Of a DNA stretch of 64,000 nt, positions 30,402-40,567 are shown one piece after another (position 1 is the stretch's first letter; each line of letters opens with the position of its first letter). Made by a program: the position numbers and the translations under genes. The notes beneath the pieces were generated by a model. That model worked only from the letters and a program-made list of their open reading frames with translations, did not search any database and had not been told where the DNA came from. This DNA comes from Spiribacter sp. 2438 (GTDB lineage: Bacteria > Pseudomonadota > Gammaproteobacteria > Nitrococcales > Nitrococcaceae): contig NZ_CP046046.1 in NCBI RefSeq assembly GCF_009676705.1, forward strand, positions 372,001 to 436,000. The letters are read 5' to 3'.

Positions 30402-30888
30402 TCATGCGTCTGCTCGTCTCAGGGTAGTGCGGAGTAGGCCGACAAAGAGGCCGAGCATCGCACCCAGAATCGCACTGAGGGCAATGACCAAGCCCGCCCG
30501 GCTTGTCACAATACTCGTTACTCGCACTGATGCTGGCTCTGTAAACTCGTACAATCGGCCTGTTTGTCCCCGCAACTGACGCTGCGCGGTATCAAGCAGG
30601 CCAGAAACCTGAGGCTGAAGGCTCAGCAAGCGGGCTTCCACAGCAGAGCTCAAGTCTTCGGCAGAACCTTCAGCCTGGCGTAGGCGTTCGGCGTCGGAAA
30701 ACCGCGGTTGTCGTCAAACGATCACGCAATATTTGCAATTGGTGAGAGGTTGCACTGTCGAACCCCCTCGGGGGTTGCTTGAAAGCGGCCAAGTCATCTT
30801 CTCTAGTAGGCGACTGTCCAGACCCTCGAAGCGACGCCAATCGCGTGCGGAGGTCAACTATCAAGCTATTGCCGGGGATCCTCAGCAA
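30402..30888 (-). pseudogene. Frameshifted, 5-prime-truncated remnant of a second Wzz-like gene
   Basis: Two abutting frames together read as the C-terminal half of a Wzz-like protein. The first covers 30888-30670 (TTG start, overlapping the wzz stop) and ends ILRDRLTTTAVF then runs into a stop. The second continues with DAERLRQAEGSAEDL and ends in a transmembrane helix (LVIALSAILGAMLGLFVGLL) very like the one ending the intact gene. A one-base insertion in the A4 run at 30698-30701 (plus strand) would explain the shift. No N-terminal half is present. An unusual programmed shift cannot be excluded. Confidence 0.65.
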
Positions 30889-32077
30889 TGGCCCGCCGAT
30901 TCCTGTAGTTACGCAGTCCGGTTCGCAACAGCACTGTAAACATTCCGACCATCAGGCCAAGGACCAGAGCAAGAGCGGTAATCAACCCACCCCGGTCATT
31001 GCTTGACACTTCAAGCCGGTTCACGTCCTGACGAAACGCCGTAAAAGTCTCATCAGCGGCCGGGGTCTCTGCGAAGGCAGCGCGGGCGCGCTGCGGGACA
31101 CGATTACCGGATACGTGCTCCCGCTCCGTAAGCAGTTCGATAATCCCATCCGCATGCTGAAAGGGATCTTCTCTGGAAGATATAAGGGAAATCTCCTCCT
31201 CGATTGCCTTGTACCCTCTCAGGTAAAATGGTGAGTCAGTGTTAATGCTGGTTAGAACGCCATTGGGAGCCGCAAATGTTTGAGCTTCGATTGTGTTCCT
31301 TTCTATACCAAGCTCTCGGGCTATAGCCGCTTGCTCCCTCAGAAATCCTACTCTCCTCTCAATCTCCATCTTGTAGGTTGAGATTGTTAGGTCAATTTCA
31401 AAATTGATATCTTCGAGGCGGTCTGCCAAGCGCCTATTCTCTGTTTCAACTCGGCGATCAAAAAGCTCGGTAACTGCTGATTGAGTGTAGGAGTTTAATG
31501 TTTTGAGCAACTCATCGAGAAAGGAGACTGCCGAATCGCGGGATTGATCTGTCCACTCAATACGAAAACCATCTCTGTCGTTTTCACTGGATTGTGCCAC
31601 GTTTACTGAGTATGAAAATTTGAGAAGATCTGACTCCTGAACAGCGTGACCTGACCCAACGCCGCTATTCATCAGTTGGTTGCGTTTGGCCTCTAGGATC
31701 GGCGTTCCAGAGCGGAGCTCATCCACGGCGATGCTCAACAGCCGTCGGCCGTTAATCTCAAATAGGGGTTCGGTGTCCATTTGGATTCGGCCCCGCGCTG
31801 AGTCCGTATCTGATTCTTGCAGAGGCCTGATATAGCGCTGGACACGAACACGATTAAGTGACTCATAATTCGCTTCCATCCGCGCCGGTACCATTTCAAG
31901 GTGGAACGTCGCGGTGACAGTGTTCGGACTAAGGAGTGCGTACCCAGCACCGGCGGCGGTGAAGATCGCAGTGACAGCAGCGATCCACCACTTCCCGTCC
32001 CAGAGGTTGGCGATGAGCTCCATGAGATCGATTTCATCATCCGATACTCCATTAGGGGTGCCGCTTTGATTGTCCAT
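30866..32077 (-). CDS. wzz: Wzz-like polysaccharide chain-length determinant protein
   Basis: 403 residues. There is an N-terminal helix (KWWIAAVTAIFTAAGAGYAL, about 29-48), a long extracytoplasmic region with predicted coiled coil (RRLADRLEDINFEIDLTIS), and a C-terminal helix (GLITALALVLGLMVGMFTVL). This is the polysaccharide co-polymerase topology that sets O-antigen or capsule length. No sugar-transferase, wzx or wzy genes are nearby, so it is an orphan here. Base composition is clearly more AT-rich than the flanking genes, which suggests transfer. Confidence 0.85.
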   Translation of the reverse strand: MDNQSGTPNGVSDDEIDLMELIANLWDGKWWIAAVTAIFTAAGAGYALLSPNTVTATFHLEMVPARMEANYESLNRVRVQRYIRPLQESDTDSARGRIQMDTEPLFEINGRRLLSIAVDELRSGTPILEAKRNQLMNSGVGSGHAVQESDLLKFSYSVNVAQSSENDRDGFRIEWTDQSRDSAVSFLDELLKTLNSYTQSAVTELFDRRVETENRRLADRLEDINFEIDLTISTYKMEIERRVGFLREQAAIARELGIERNTIEAQTFAAPNGVLTSINTDSPFYLRGYKAIEEEISLISSREDPFQHADGIIELLTEREHVSGNRVPQRARAAFAETPAADETFTAFRQDVNRLEVSSNDRGGLITALALVLGLMVGMFTVLLRTGLRNYRNRRAIAEDPRQ

Positions 32078-32241
32078 CGCAGTGTTCGATTCCTTGAACG
32101 GTGGAAAACTCGATGGAAGATGCTAACAAGAGCTTCATATTCTGCAGGGGGGTTTTAGCGATGGAACAAACCGACAGAAACTGACGACAAATTGATGGAC
32201 TATCAGCTGCAGGGTGGTCAAACTCGCGAATGGAGGTGCCT

Positions 32242-32676
32242 ATGGATCAGGACATCAGACAACAGCTGGAATGCCTGTTCGAAGCCAAGCGGATCTGGCG
32301 GGAGGCGTTTCGGGATGAGCAGTCGGTCATCCCCATGGATATCGTCCTGCTGACCGTCTGGTATCACAGCCAGGGGCCCGCGCTCTCCATGAAGCATCTG
32401 GTGGCGGAGCTGCCGTATTCCGAAGCCGGCATCAAGTACCATTTGCGGCAGCTGGAGGCTGATGGTCTGGTGACCCGCCAGTCAGACCCGGAAGACGGTC
32501 GGGTCGTCCGCCTGGTGCCCTCGGATCATTTGGTCGATCGGGTGCTGTCCGTGACCCGTGCAATGAAAGCGGCTTTCAACGGCGACCATCATCGCCCCGA
32601 CGGCCAAATGTCCATGGCGGACGTGATGGCGGGGGCCGGCTCTCAGGACGTGCCATCCACCCCGCCCAGGATCTAG
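32242..32676 (+). CDS. MarR-like winged-helix regulator
   Basis: A 144-residue protein with one winged-helix domain: IVLLTVWYHSQGPALSMKHL, then recognition-helix-like YSEAGIKYHLRQLEADGLV and the wing TRQSDPEDGRVVRLV. The ATG at 32242 is preferred over 32230 because GGAGGT lies 5 bp before it. It is divergent from wzz (164 bp between starts), so control of wzz is possible; no palindrome strong enough to name as its site was found. Confidence 0.8.
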   Translation: MDQDIRQQLECLFEAKRIWREAFRDEQSVIPMDIVLLTVWYHSQGPALSMKHLVAELPYSEAGIKYHLRQLEADGLVTRQSDPEDGRVVRLVPSDHLVDRVLSVTRAMKAAFNGDHHRPDGQMSMADVMAGAGSQDVPSTPPRI

Positions 32677-32686
32677 AACCCACGGC

Positions 32687-33478
32687 CTAGAACTGGTCCA
32701 GCCGCTGCTCCGCGAGATTGGCCGCAGTACTATCCGGATAAGCCTCAACCACGGCCTCGAGCCGGTCTCTGGCGGCATCCCTGTCCCCCTGCTCCAGATA
32801 CGAGAACCCGATCTTCAGCAGCGCATCCGGCACCTTGTTGCTGTCCGGGTGATCGTCCAGGACGCGCTGGAACTCCTGAATGGCGTTATCGAACTCCCGC
32901 ACCACGTAATGGGACTCGCCCAGCCAGTAGCGGGCATTGGCCGCCAGCTCTGAGCCGTCGTGGGCATCCAGAAAGGCCTCGAATGCTGCACCGGCTGCAT
33001 CGAAGTCGCCCTCCCGCAGCAGTGCAAACGCCTGATCGTAGTCACTGCGGGCATCCGCGGCGGTGTCCCGTTCGTCCGTGACCGGCCCGTCATCCACGCC
33101 GTTCAGGGACGGTTCCGACAGCGTGCCGTCCGAAGTATCCGGAGCGGGCGCCTCGGGGGCCAGCGCCGAATCGCCGAGCTCCAACATGCGCAGGCGCTCA
33201 TCCAGATCCAGATACAGCTGCCGCTGCTGGTCGCGAAGGTCCCGCAGCTGGCGCTCCAGGATCTCGATCTCACCCCGCAGGGTGGTGACCTCGCCGCGCA
33301 GCGTCTCCGCCTCGTTCATCAGGCCCATCAGGGCACTGCCTTCAAGGCGCTGTTCGATCCGATCCACCCGGGACTCGAGATCGCTTTGGGCAAAAACCGG
33401 CGAGCCGCCAAGGCACAGGCTGACGGCAACCCCCAGGGTGAGCAGACAACGGCGGTGGGCGGACAGGGGCATGGGCAT
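32687..33478 (-). CDS. cpoB: Tol-Pal system/cell-division coordinator CpoB (YbgF)
   Basis: A 263-residue periplasmic protein: signal peptide ending PVFA, an N-terminal coiled coil (SRVDRIEQRLEG through LRDQQRQLYLDLDERL), and C-terminal TPRs (FEAFLDAHDGSELAANARYW, and FQRVLDDHPDSNKVPDALL). It couples peptidoglycan synthase PBP1B and Tol during division. AAGGAG precedes the start, and it is last in the tol-pal string, as usual. Confidence 0.94.
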   Translation of the reverse strand: MPMPLSAHRRCLLTLGVAVSLCLGGSPVFAQSDLESRVDRIEQRLEGSALMGLMNEAETLRGEVTTLRGEIEILERQLRDLRDQQRQLYLDLDERLRMLELGDSALAPEAPAPDTSDGTLSEPSLNGVDDGPVTDERDTAADARSDYDQAFALLREGDFDAAGAAFEAFLDAHDGSELAANARYWLGESHYVVREFDNAIQEFQRVLDDHPDSNKVPDALLKIGFSYLEQGDRDAARDRLEAVVEAYPDSTAANLAEQRLDQF

Positions 33479-33507
33479 CTCCTTGACGGCTCGCGACGTC
33501 AGCGGTG

Positions 33508-34044
33508 TTAGCGCTCGTAAACCAGCTCGGCGCGGCGGTTCTGCGACCAGGCAGACTCGTTGCTGCCGTTGGCCGCCGGGCTCTCTTCGCCGTAGCTGAC
33601 GGTATCGATCTGGTTGGATCGGGCACCGGCAAGGGTGAGGGCCTGCTTCACGGACTCAGCCCGGCGCTCACCCAGCGCCAGATTGTACTCCCGCGAGCCC
33701 CGCTCGTCGGTGTGGCCTTCCACCAGCATCCGACGCTCAGAGTTTTCTGCCAGAAATGCCGCATGGGCTTCGATCAAAGCCATGGCGTCTTCGCTCAGCG
33801 TGCTGCTGTCGAACTCGAAGTAGACAATCCGCTCGGAGAGTGGGCTGGAGGGGTCCTCCAGAGCTTCGCCTTCAAAGCCGGTGCCGGCGGCGGCACCGCG
33901 GGCCTCGGCGCCGGTGTCAACGCCGGCCGCCGCGGCCTGATCAATTTCATCCATTTCTGATTCATCAATGCCGTCGGTTCGGGCACAGCCCGCCACGATA
34001 GCGACCAGGGCCAGCATTAGTAGCCAACGAAGTGAGTGTCTCAT
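33508..34044 (-). CDS. pal: Peptidoglycan-associated lipoprotein Pal
   Basis: A 178-residue outer-membrane lipoprotein. The signal MRHSLRWLLMLALVAIVAGC has a lipobox Cys20. The OmpA-like domain has YFEFDSSTLSEDAMALIEAH and VEGHTDERGSREYNLALGE, the peptidoglycan-binding motifs. The ATG at 34044 is chosen for the lipoprotein signal and the upstream CAGGAGAA. It works with TolB and TolA to constrict the outer membrane. Confidence 0.96.
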   Translation of the reverse strand: MRHSLRWLLMLALVAIVAGCARTDGIDESEMDEIDQAAAAGVDTGAEARGAAAGTGFEGEALEDPSSPLSERIVYFEFDSSTLSEDAMALIEAHAAFLAENSERRMLVEGHTDERGSREYNLALGERRAESVKQALTLAGARSNQIDTVSYGEESPAANGSNESAWSQNRRAELVYER

Positions 34045-34097
34045 ATCAAATTCTCCTGTGATCGGGTAAAGCGATTGTAAAACCAGACGGGCGGCTG

Positions 34098-35390
34098 TCA
34101 CGGCAGCGGCCCCCAGCTGGGTTCGCGAACCGTGTGATCAAACTCGGTGAGCTGTCCCTGCACACGGCCAAACACCGACACCGTGGCCAGTTCGGTGGTA
34201 TCGCCGCTGGAGCGGGTGTAGGCCACCATGGTGCCACTGGCGGAGAAGCTGGGGGATTCATCCAGTTCCCCTTCGGTGAGGACACGCATCAACTCTTCTT
34301 CCAGGTCCATGACGGCGATGCGGTACTGACCATCCTGGCGATGAGTGAAGGCCAGCAAGCGACCATCACCGGAGAGGGTGGGCGAGGCGTTGTACGAGCC
34401 CTCAAAGGTCACCCGCTCGACGTTGTTGCCGTCGGTGTCCATGCGGTAAATCTGCGGGCCACCACCGCGATTGGAAGTGAAGTAAATGGTCTCTCCATCC
34501 GGGGCCCAGACCGGCTCGGTGTCGATGCCGCCGCGGTTGGTAAGTCGACGGGGGTCGCTATTGCCGTCGGCATCCATGACATAGATGTCGGGGTGACCGC
34601 CCCGCGACAAGGCCACCGCGAGCCGGGCGCCATCCGGCGACCAGGCCGGTGCACTGTTGATCCCTGAGAAGGACGCCACCGCCCTTCGTTCACCGGTGGC
34701 CACATCCTGAACAAAGATCTCGGAGCGACGTCCGGACTCAAAGGAAACGTAGGCCAGTCGCTCCCCATCCGGCGACCAGTCCGGCGACATCAGCGGCTGG
34801 CTGGAAGTCAGAATGATCTGCGGTCGATGGCCATCCGCCTCGGCCACCACCAGGCGGTAGGTGGGGTTCTCCAGGGTGCCCGTTTCCTCGACATAGGCAA
34901 TGCGGGTGTTGAAGCCCCCGGGACGGCCGGTGACCGCCTCGAACACCTGGTCACTGATGGTGTGAGCCAGGTTGCGCAGCCCCGCCGGGGTGACGTTAAA
35001 CCGCTGGCCGGTGATGCGGGTGCCCGCGTAGACGTCCAGCAGTTCGTAGCGGACCGAGTAATTGCCGTTATCCAGGCCCTCCATCCGGCCCACCACCAGC
35101 GTGTCAGAGCCCAGCGCGCGCCAGTTGCGGAACCGCACGTCCTCGAATCGGGAGGGGCTGCCCAGGTGGTTGTCCGGGTCCAGTGGCGAGAACAGGCCGC
35201 TGCGATAGAGGTTGTCGCGGATGATGCGGTCGATGGGGACGCCGGGATCGTTCCCCTCCACGGCAAACGGCACCACGGCGATGGGGACGGCGGCTTCTTC
35301 GCCGCCGACGATCTCGATGCGGACCTGGCCGCTCGCCGGCAGGCTGATCAGCAGGCCGAGCAGGAGAGGGAGAATCATTTTCATGGGCAT
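34098..35390 (-). CDS. tolB: Periplasmic Tol-Pal protein TolB
   Basis: 430 residues with a Sec signal, an N-terminal alpha/beta domain, and a six-bladed propeller visible as repeated motifs DWSPDGERLAYVS, AWSPDGARLAVAL and VWAPDGETIYFTS. It binds Pal and TolA. A second in-frame ATG 6 bp inside is an equally possible start. Confidence 0.95.
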   Translation of the reverse strand: MPMKMILPLLLGLLISLPASGQVRIEIVGGEEAAVPIAVVPFAVEGNDPGVPIDRIIRDNLYRSGLFSPLDPDNHLGSPSRFEDVRFRNWRALGSDTLVVGRMEGLDNGNYSVRYELLDVYAGTRITGQRFNVTPAGLRNLAHTISDQVFEAVTGRPGGFNTRIAYVEETGTLENPTYRLVVAEADGHRPQIILTSSQPLMSPDWSPDGERLAYVSFESGRRSEIFVQDVATGERRAVASFSGINSAPAWSPDGARLAVALSRGGHPDIYVMDADGNSDPRRLTNRGGIDTEPVWAPDGETIYFTSNRGGGPQIYRMDTDGNNVERVTFEGSYNASPTLSGDGRLLAFTHRQDGQYRIAVMDLEEELMRVLTEGELDESPSFSASGTMVAYTRSSGDTTELATVSVFGRVQGQLTEFDHTVREPSWGPLP

Positions 35391-35409
35391 GGGTTCCGCC
35401 GCGTGTTCG

Positions 35410-36323
35410 TTACTCTGGTCGAAAGGTTAACTCAATGCCGCGCCGATAGGGGGCGGCCAGTACCGGGTCGTCGGGCATGGGCAGTGGGTCGGCGCGAAAC
35501 ACCGCCCGCTCCGCGGAGCGATCAAAGGCCGCGTCACCGCTGCTCTGCACCACGTCGGCGGTGAGGACCGCGCCGCCGGGGCCGAGACGCACCGATACGA
35601 CGGCGCTGAGGCCGTCCGGCACACCGGGCGGGCGCTCCCAGGCGCGGGTGACCCGCTGGCGGATGGCGGCGTCGAAGGTGCCCCGGGCCTCGGCCACGCG
35701 GGCGGCCTGGGCTTCGGCCTCGCGGCGCGCCTGTTCCTCGGCCTCGCGGCGGGCCTGTTCTTCGGCCTCGCGGCGGGCCTGTTCTTCGGCTTCGCGGCGG
35801 GCCTGTTCTTCCGCCTCGCGCCGAGCCTGTTCCTCGGCTTCGCGCCGGGCCTGTTCTTCCGCCTCGCGCCGAGCCTGTTCCTCGGCTTCGCGCCGGGCCT
35901 GTTCTTCCGCTTCGCGGCGGGCCTGTTCCTCGGCCTCGCGCTGAGCCTGTGCTTCGGCTTCGGCTTCGCGGCGGGCCTGTTCTTCGGCTTCGCGGCGGGC
36001 TTGTTCCTCGGCCTCGCGGCGGGCCTGCTCTTCGGCTTCGCGCTGAGCTTGTTCCTCGGCTTCGCGACGGGCCTCTTCTTCGGCCTCGCGTTGAGCCTGC
36101 TCCTCGGCCTCGCGCTCGGCGATGGCGCGGGCTTCGGCGGCCTCAAGCCGCTCGATCATGGCATCCACTTCGTCGGCGTCCACGGCCACCGCTTCCACCG
36201 CGTCCGGACGGCCCGCTTGCTCGCTCAGGTCCGGCCCAAATCGAAAACTCACCACGAAAACCGCGAAAATCGCCAGGTGGGCCAGCACCGACAGGCCGAT
36301 GTCACGCCAGGCACTGCGACCCA

Positions 36324-36327
<4 letters not shown>
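35410..36327 (-). CDS. tolA: Cell-envelope integrity protein TolA
   Basis: A 305-residue protein with a short cytoplasmic N-terminus, one transmembrane helix (IGLSVLAHLAIFAVFVVSF, residues 10-28), a 138-residue helical domain II made of an eight-residue repeat, and a TonB/TolA-like C-terminal domain (VSVRLGPGGAVLTADVVQSS). It spans the periplasm linking TolQR to Pal/TolB. Domain II is unusually regular (see the separate repeat entry). It overlaps tolR by 4 bp. Confidence 0.95.
35704..36117 (-). repeat. Octapeptide-coding tandem repeat in TolA domain II
   Basis: About 17 units of a 24-bp repeat encode RREAEEQA or close variants, with one unit expanded to ten residues (RREAEAEAQA). The repetition is strong at the DNA as well as the protein level. 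Alternating silent variants (Glu and Ala codons) occur in pairs, which points to recent multi-unit duplication. Confidence 0.93.
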
Positions 36328-36775
<448 letters not shown>

Positions 36776-36779
<4 letters not shown>

Positions 36780-37465
36780 GATGGGGCGTTCCCGCGGCCC
36801 TGCAGGTGCCGCTGGAGGATGCTGGTGAATTCTTCCATGAACATTTCATACCGGCCGGTGAGGCGGTCGGCATGGCTTGAGAACCGGTTGTAGGCGATCA
36901 CCGCGGGAATGGCGGCAAACAGGCCCAGGGCGGTGGCGATCAGCGCCTCGGCAATGCCCGGTGCCACCGTAGCCAGGGTCGCCTGCTGCATGGCCCCCAG
37001 GGCTAGAAAAGCATTCATGATGCCCCACACCGTGCCGAACAGGCCGATGTAGGGGCTGGTGGAACCCACCGTGGCCAGGTAGGGCACCCAGGACTCCATC
37101 TGATCCATTTCGCGGTTGAGCGCCACCCGCATGGCCCGCTGGGAGCCCTCGATGATGCTCTGGGGCTGGGCGTCCTGGCGGCGCATGCGGTTGAATTCAC
37201 GAAAGCCCGCTCGAAACACCCGCTCGAGACCGCCGGCGTCCGCATCCGGTGACTCGCTGCCCGCGTAGATGTCATTGAGGTTGCCCCCGGACCAGAAGGT
37301 GTCTTCAAACCGCTGGGCCCCGGCGTCTGCCCGGCTCAGCTGCCGGTTCTTGCGAATGATCAGGGCCCAGGAGCTCACCGAGGCCAGCAGGAGAATGAGC
37401 ATCACCAGCTGCACGACAAAACTCGCCTGCAGAATCAGATGCATAATGGAGAGATCCGCGTTCAT
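36776..37465 (-). CDS. tolQ: Biopolymer transport protein TolQ
   Basis: 229 residues of the ExbB/TolQ family with three membrane helices (about 15-37, 135-157, 170-192). ATVGSTSPYIGLFGTVWGIM and EALIATALGLFAAIPAVIAY are the family signatures. It is first in tolQRABpal-cpoB. In many relatives ybgC lies between ruvB and tolQ; here there is only a 110-bp spacer. Confidence 0.96.
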
Positions 37466-37575
37466 TGCTTACCTTGGGCTGGGGAAACCACTGCCTTCTC
37501 GGGGGGATGGATGGGTTCTTTCATCGAAAACACTAACCACCCCGGCGGCCGGGTGCAACTGCTTCTGTGATGGAT

Positions 37576-38619
37576 TCAGAGGTCGCCGAACAGGTGGCCA
37601 CTGGGGTCCTCGATGCGCGGCGGTGCCGGGCGCTGGAAGTGAGCGTAGGCGTTGCGGGTGGCCATGCGTCCCCGGGGCGTGCGGTGCAGCAGCCCCTGCT
37701 GAATCAGGAACGGCTCGATCACGTCCTCGATGGTGCCCCGCTCCTCGCCAATGGCCGCCGCCAGGCTCTCCACCCCCACCGGCCCGCCATCGAATTTGTC
37801 CATGATCGCCAGCAGCAGGCGCCGATCCTGGGTGTCGAACCCGCTGGCATCCACCTTCAGCAGGTCCATGGCCGCGCTGGCCACCTCGGCGGTAATGCGG
37901 CCATCAGCGCGCACTTCGGCGTAGTCCCGTACCCGGCGCAGCAGGCGATTGGCGATGCGTGGCGTGCCACGGGCGCGGCCGGCGATCTCGGCGGCGCCGT
38001 CGTCGTCGGTGGTCAGCGCCAGCAGTCGCGCCGAGCGCTGGACAATGGTGGTGAGGTCGGCCACCGAGTAGTACTCCAGCCGCTGGACGATGCCAAAGCG
38101 GTCGCGCAGCGGCGAGGTCAGAAGCCCCGCTCGGGTGGTGGCACCCACCAGGGTGAAGGGCGGCAGGTCCAGTTTGATGGAGCGTGCAGCGGGGCCTTCG
38201 CCCACCACGATATCGATCTGCTGGTCCTCCATGGCCGGGTAGAGGACTTCCTCCACCACCGCCGAGAGCCGGTGAATTTCGTCCACGAACAGGACATCGC
38301 CCGGCTCGAGGTTGGTCAGCAGGGCGGCCAGGTCCCCGGGGCGGTCGATCACCGGCCCGGAGGTCTGTCGCATGTTGACCCCCAGTTCGTGGGCAATGAT
38401 GTGCGCCAGGGTGGTTTTGCCCAGCCCCGGCGGGCCGAAAACCAGCACGTGGTCGAGGGCTTCACCCCGGGCCCGGGCGGCACCGACAAAGATCTCCAGT
38501 TGCTCGCTGACCGCCGGCTGGCCGATATAGTCGGTCAGGGTGCGGGGCCGGATGGCCCGGTCCACGGCCTCGTCTTCGTGGCCGGCGCTGCTGGAGACCA
38601 GCCGATCGTTGTCGATCAT
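37576..38619 (-). CDS. ruvB: Holliday junction branch-migration ATPase RuvB
   Basis: A 347-residue AAA+ helicase. It has Walker [12 protein letters not shown] (about residue 60), Walker B FVDEIHRL, sensor/arginine-finger region [18 protein letters not shown], and a C-terminal winged helix ([17 protein letters not shown]). It drives branch migration with RuvA. It overlaps ruvA by 4 bp. Confidence 0.97.
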   Translation of the reverse strand: MIDNDRLVSSSAGHEDEAVDRAIRPRTLTDYIGQPAVSEQLEIFVGAARARGEALDHVLVFGPPGLGKTTLAHIIAHELGVNMRQTSGPVIDRPGDLAALLTNLEPGDVLFVDEIHRLSAVVEEVLYPAMEDQQIDIVVGEGPAARSIKLDLPPFTLVGATTRAGLLTSPLRDRFGIVQRLEYYSVADLTTIVQRSARLLALTTDDDGAAEIAGRARGTPRIANRLLRRVRDYAEVRADGRITAEVASAAMDLLKVDASGFDTQDRRLLLAIMDKFDGGPVGVESLAAAIGEERGTIEDVIEPFLIQQGLLHRTPRGRMATRNAYAHFQRPAPPRIEDPSGHLFGDL

Positions 38620-39227
38620 GCCCGCACCGCCTTCTGCAGAGCCGCCCGAATCAGCGCTTCGCTGCTGGCGCCGTCACTCTCCACCCCCTGCAGCAGGCGA
38701 TGGGCCTCCGCCGGTCGGTAGCCCAGGGCCACCAGCGCGGCCTGGGCCTCGGCCAGGGGATCATCGGGCACCGCCGCCGGGGTCATGCCGGGGCCCGTAG
38801 TGCCGGTGGCTACGCCGGTGCCCAGGCCGTCCAGGCGATCCTGCATCTCCAGGGTCAGGCGCTCGGCGATCTTTTTGCCGATGCCCGGCAGCCGGGTGAG
38901 GGTGGCGGTGTCCTTTTGCTCGACGCAGCGACGAAACTCCGGGGCGCTGATTCCCGAAAGGATCGCCAGGGCCATTTTGGGGCCGACGCCGTTGACCCGA
39001 ATCAGGGCCCGAAAAAGATCGCGTTCCCCGCGGGTGAGGAATCCGTACAGCACCGGCACCTCGTCCCGCAGGCCCTGATGGATGCGCAGGGTGACCGGCT
39101 CGCCCAGGGCGGGCAGCTGATAGACCGTGGACATCGGTGCCTCGATCTCGTAGCCCACGCCACCGGTGTCCACCAGCAGGGTGGGCGGGTTCTTTTCGAG
39201 CAGGGTGCCCTTCAGCTGGCCGATCAT
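38616..39227 (-). CDS. ruvA: Holliday junction DNA-binding protein RuvA
   Basis: 203 residues. It has an N-terminal OB fold ([20 protein letters not shown]), two helix-hairpin-helix motifs ([14 protein letters not shown] and [13 protein letters not shown]) and the C-terminal RuvB-contacting helices ([19 protein letters not shown]). It overlaps both ruvC and ruvB by 4 bp. Confidence 0.97.
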   Translation of the reverse strand: MIGQLKGTLLEKNPPTLLVDTGGVGYEIEAPMSTVYQLPALGEPVTLRIHQGLRDEVPVLYGFLTRGERDLFRALIRVNGVGPKMALAILSGISAPEFRRCVEQKDTATLTRLPGIGKKIAERLTLEMQDRLDGLGTGVATGTTGPGMTPAAVPDDPLAEAQAALVALGYRPAEAHRLLQGVESDGASSEALIRAALQKAVRA

Positions 39228-39784
39228 CCCGACCCCCGCTGGGCGGCCACCCGCTGGCCGAAGCGGTCGTGCTGGACATGGGCGAGGGCAACGGCGAGGG
39301 CATCGGCGGCGTCTTCCTGAAGGCGGCCCTGCAGGCCCAGGATGGCCCGCACCATATAGCCCACCTGGTCCTTGTCCGCTCCGCCGCGTCCCACCAGGGC
39401 CTGCTTGACCGCCCGGGGCGTGTACTCGTGCACCGCCAGGCCGGCACCGGCGCAGGCACAGATGGCGGCGCCCCGGGCCTGGCCGAGCTTGAGCGCGGAC
39501 TGCACGTTGCGATTGACGAACACCTCTTCCACCGCCGACTCGCTGGGGTGGTGCTCGGCAATCAGTGCATTCAGGCCGGTGAATATCGTGTGCAGCCGCT
39601 CGGCGAAGGCGCCGCGGCCGGCCTGGATCGCGCCGCTGGCGATGTAGCGGGTCTGGGCGCCGTCAATCTCGATCACCCCGAAGCCGGTGCGCACCGACCC
39701 GGGGTCGATACCCAGCACCCGCCGGCTCGTGGGCGCGGCGCTGACCCCGGCCAGGGGCCGGGCATTGGCGGGGGTGGGGGGCAC
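39224..39784 (-). CDS. ruvC: Holliday junction resolvase RuvC
   Basis: An RNase-H-fold endonuclease, 186 residues from a GTG at 39784. The catalytic acids are in VLGIDPGSVRTGFGV, SAVEEVFVNRN and EDAADALAVALAH. The GTG is selected because it starts 4 bp after the yebC stop with TGAGG upstream. A longer in-frame start at 39847 would sit inside yebC and add a Pro/Thr-rich leader not seen in the family. Confidence 0.93.
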   Translation of the reverse strand: MPPTPANARPLAGVSAAPTSRRVLGIDPGSVRTGFGVIEIDGAQTRYIASGAIQAGRGAFAERLHTIFTGLNALIAEHHPSESAVEEVFVNRNVQSALKLGQARGAAICACAGAGLAVHEYTPRAVKQALVGRGGADKDQVGYMVRAILGLQGRLQEDAADALAVALAHVQHDRFGQRVAAQRGSG

Positions 39785-39788
39785 GGCC

Positions 39789-40532
<744 letters not shown>

Positions 40533-40567
40533 GATCCCCCTCGAACTGGTCGCCATATCTTTTCCGG

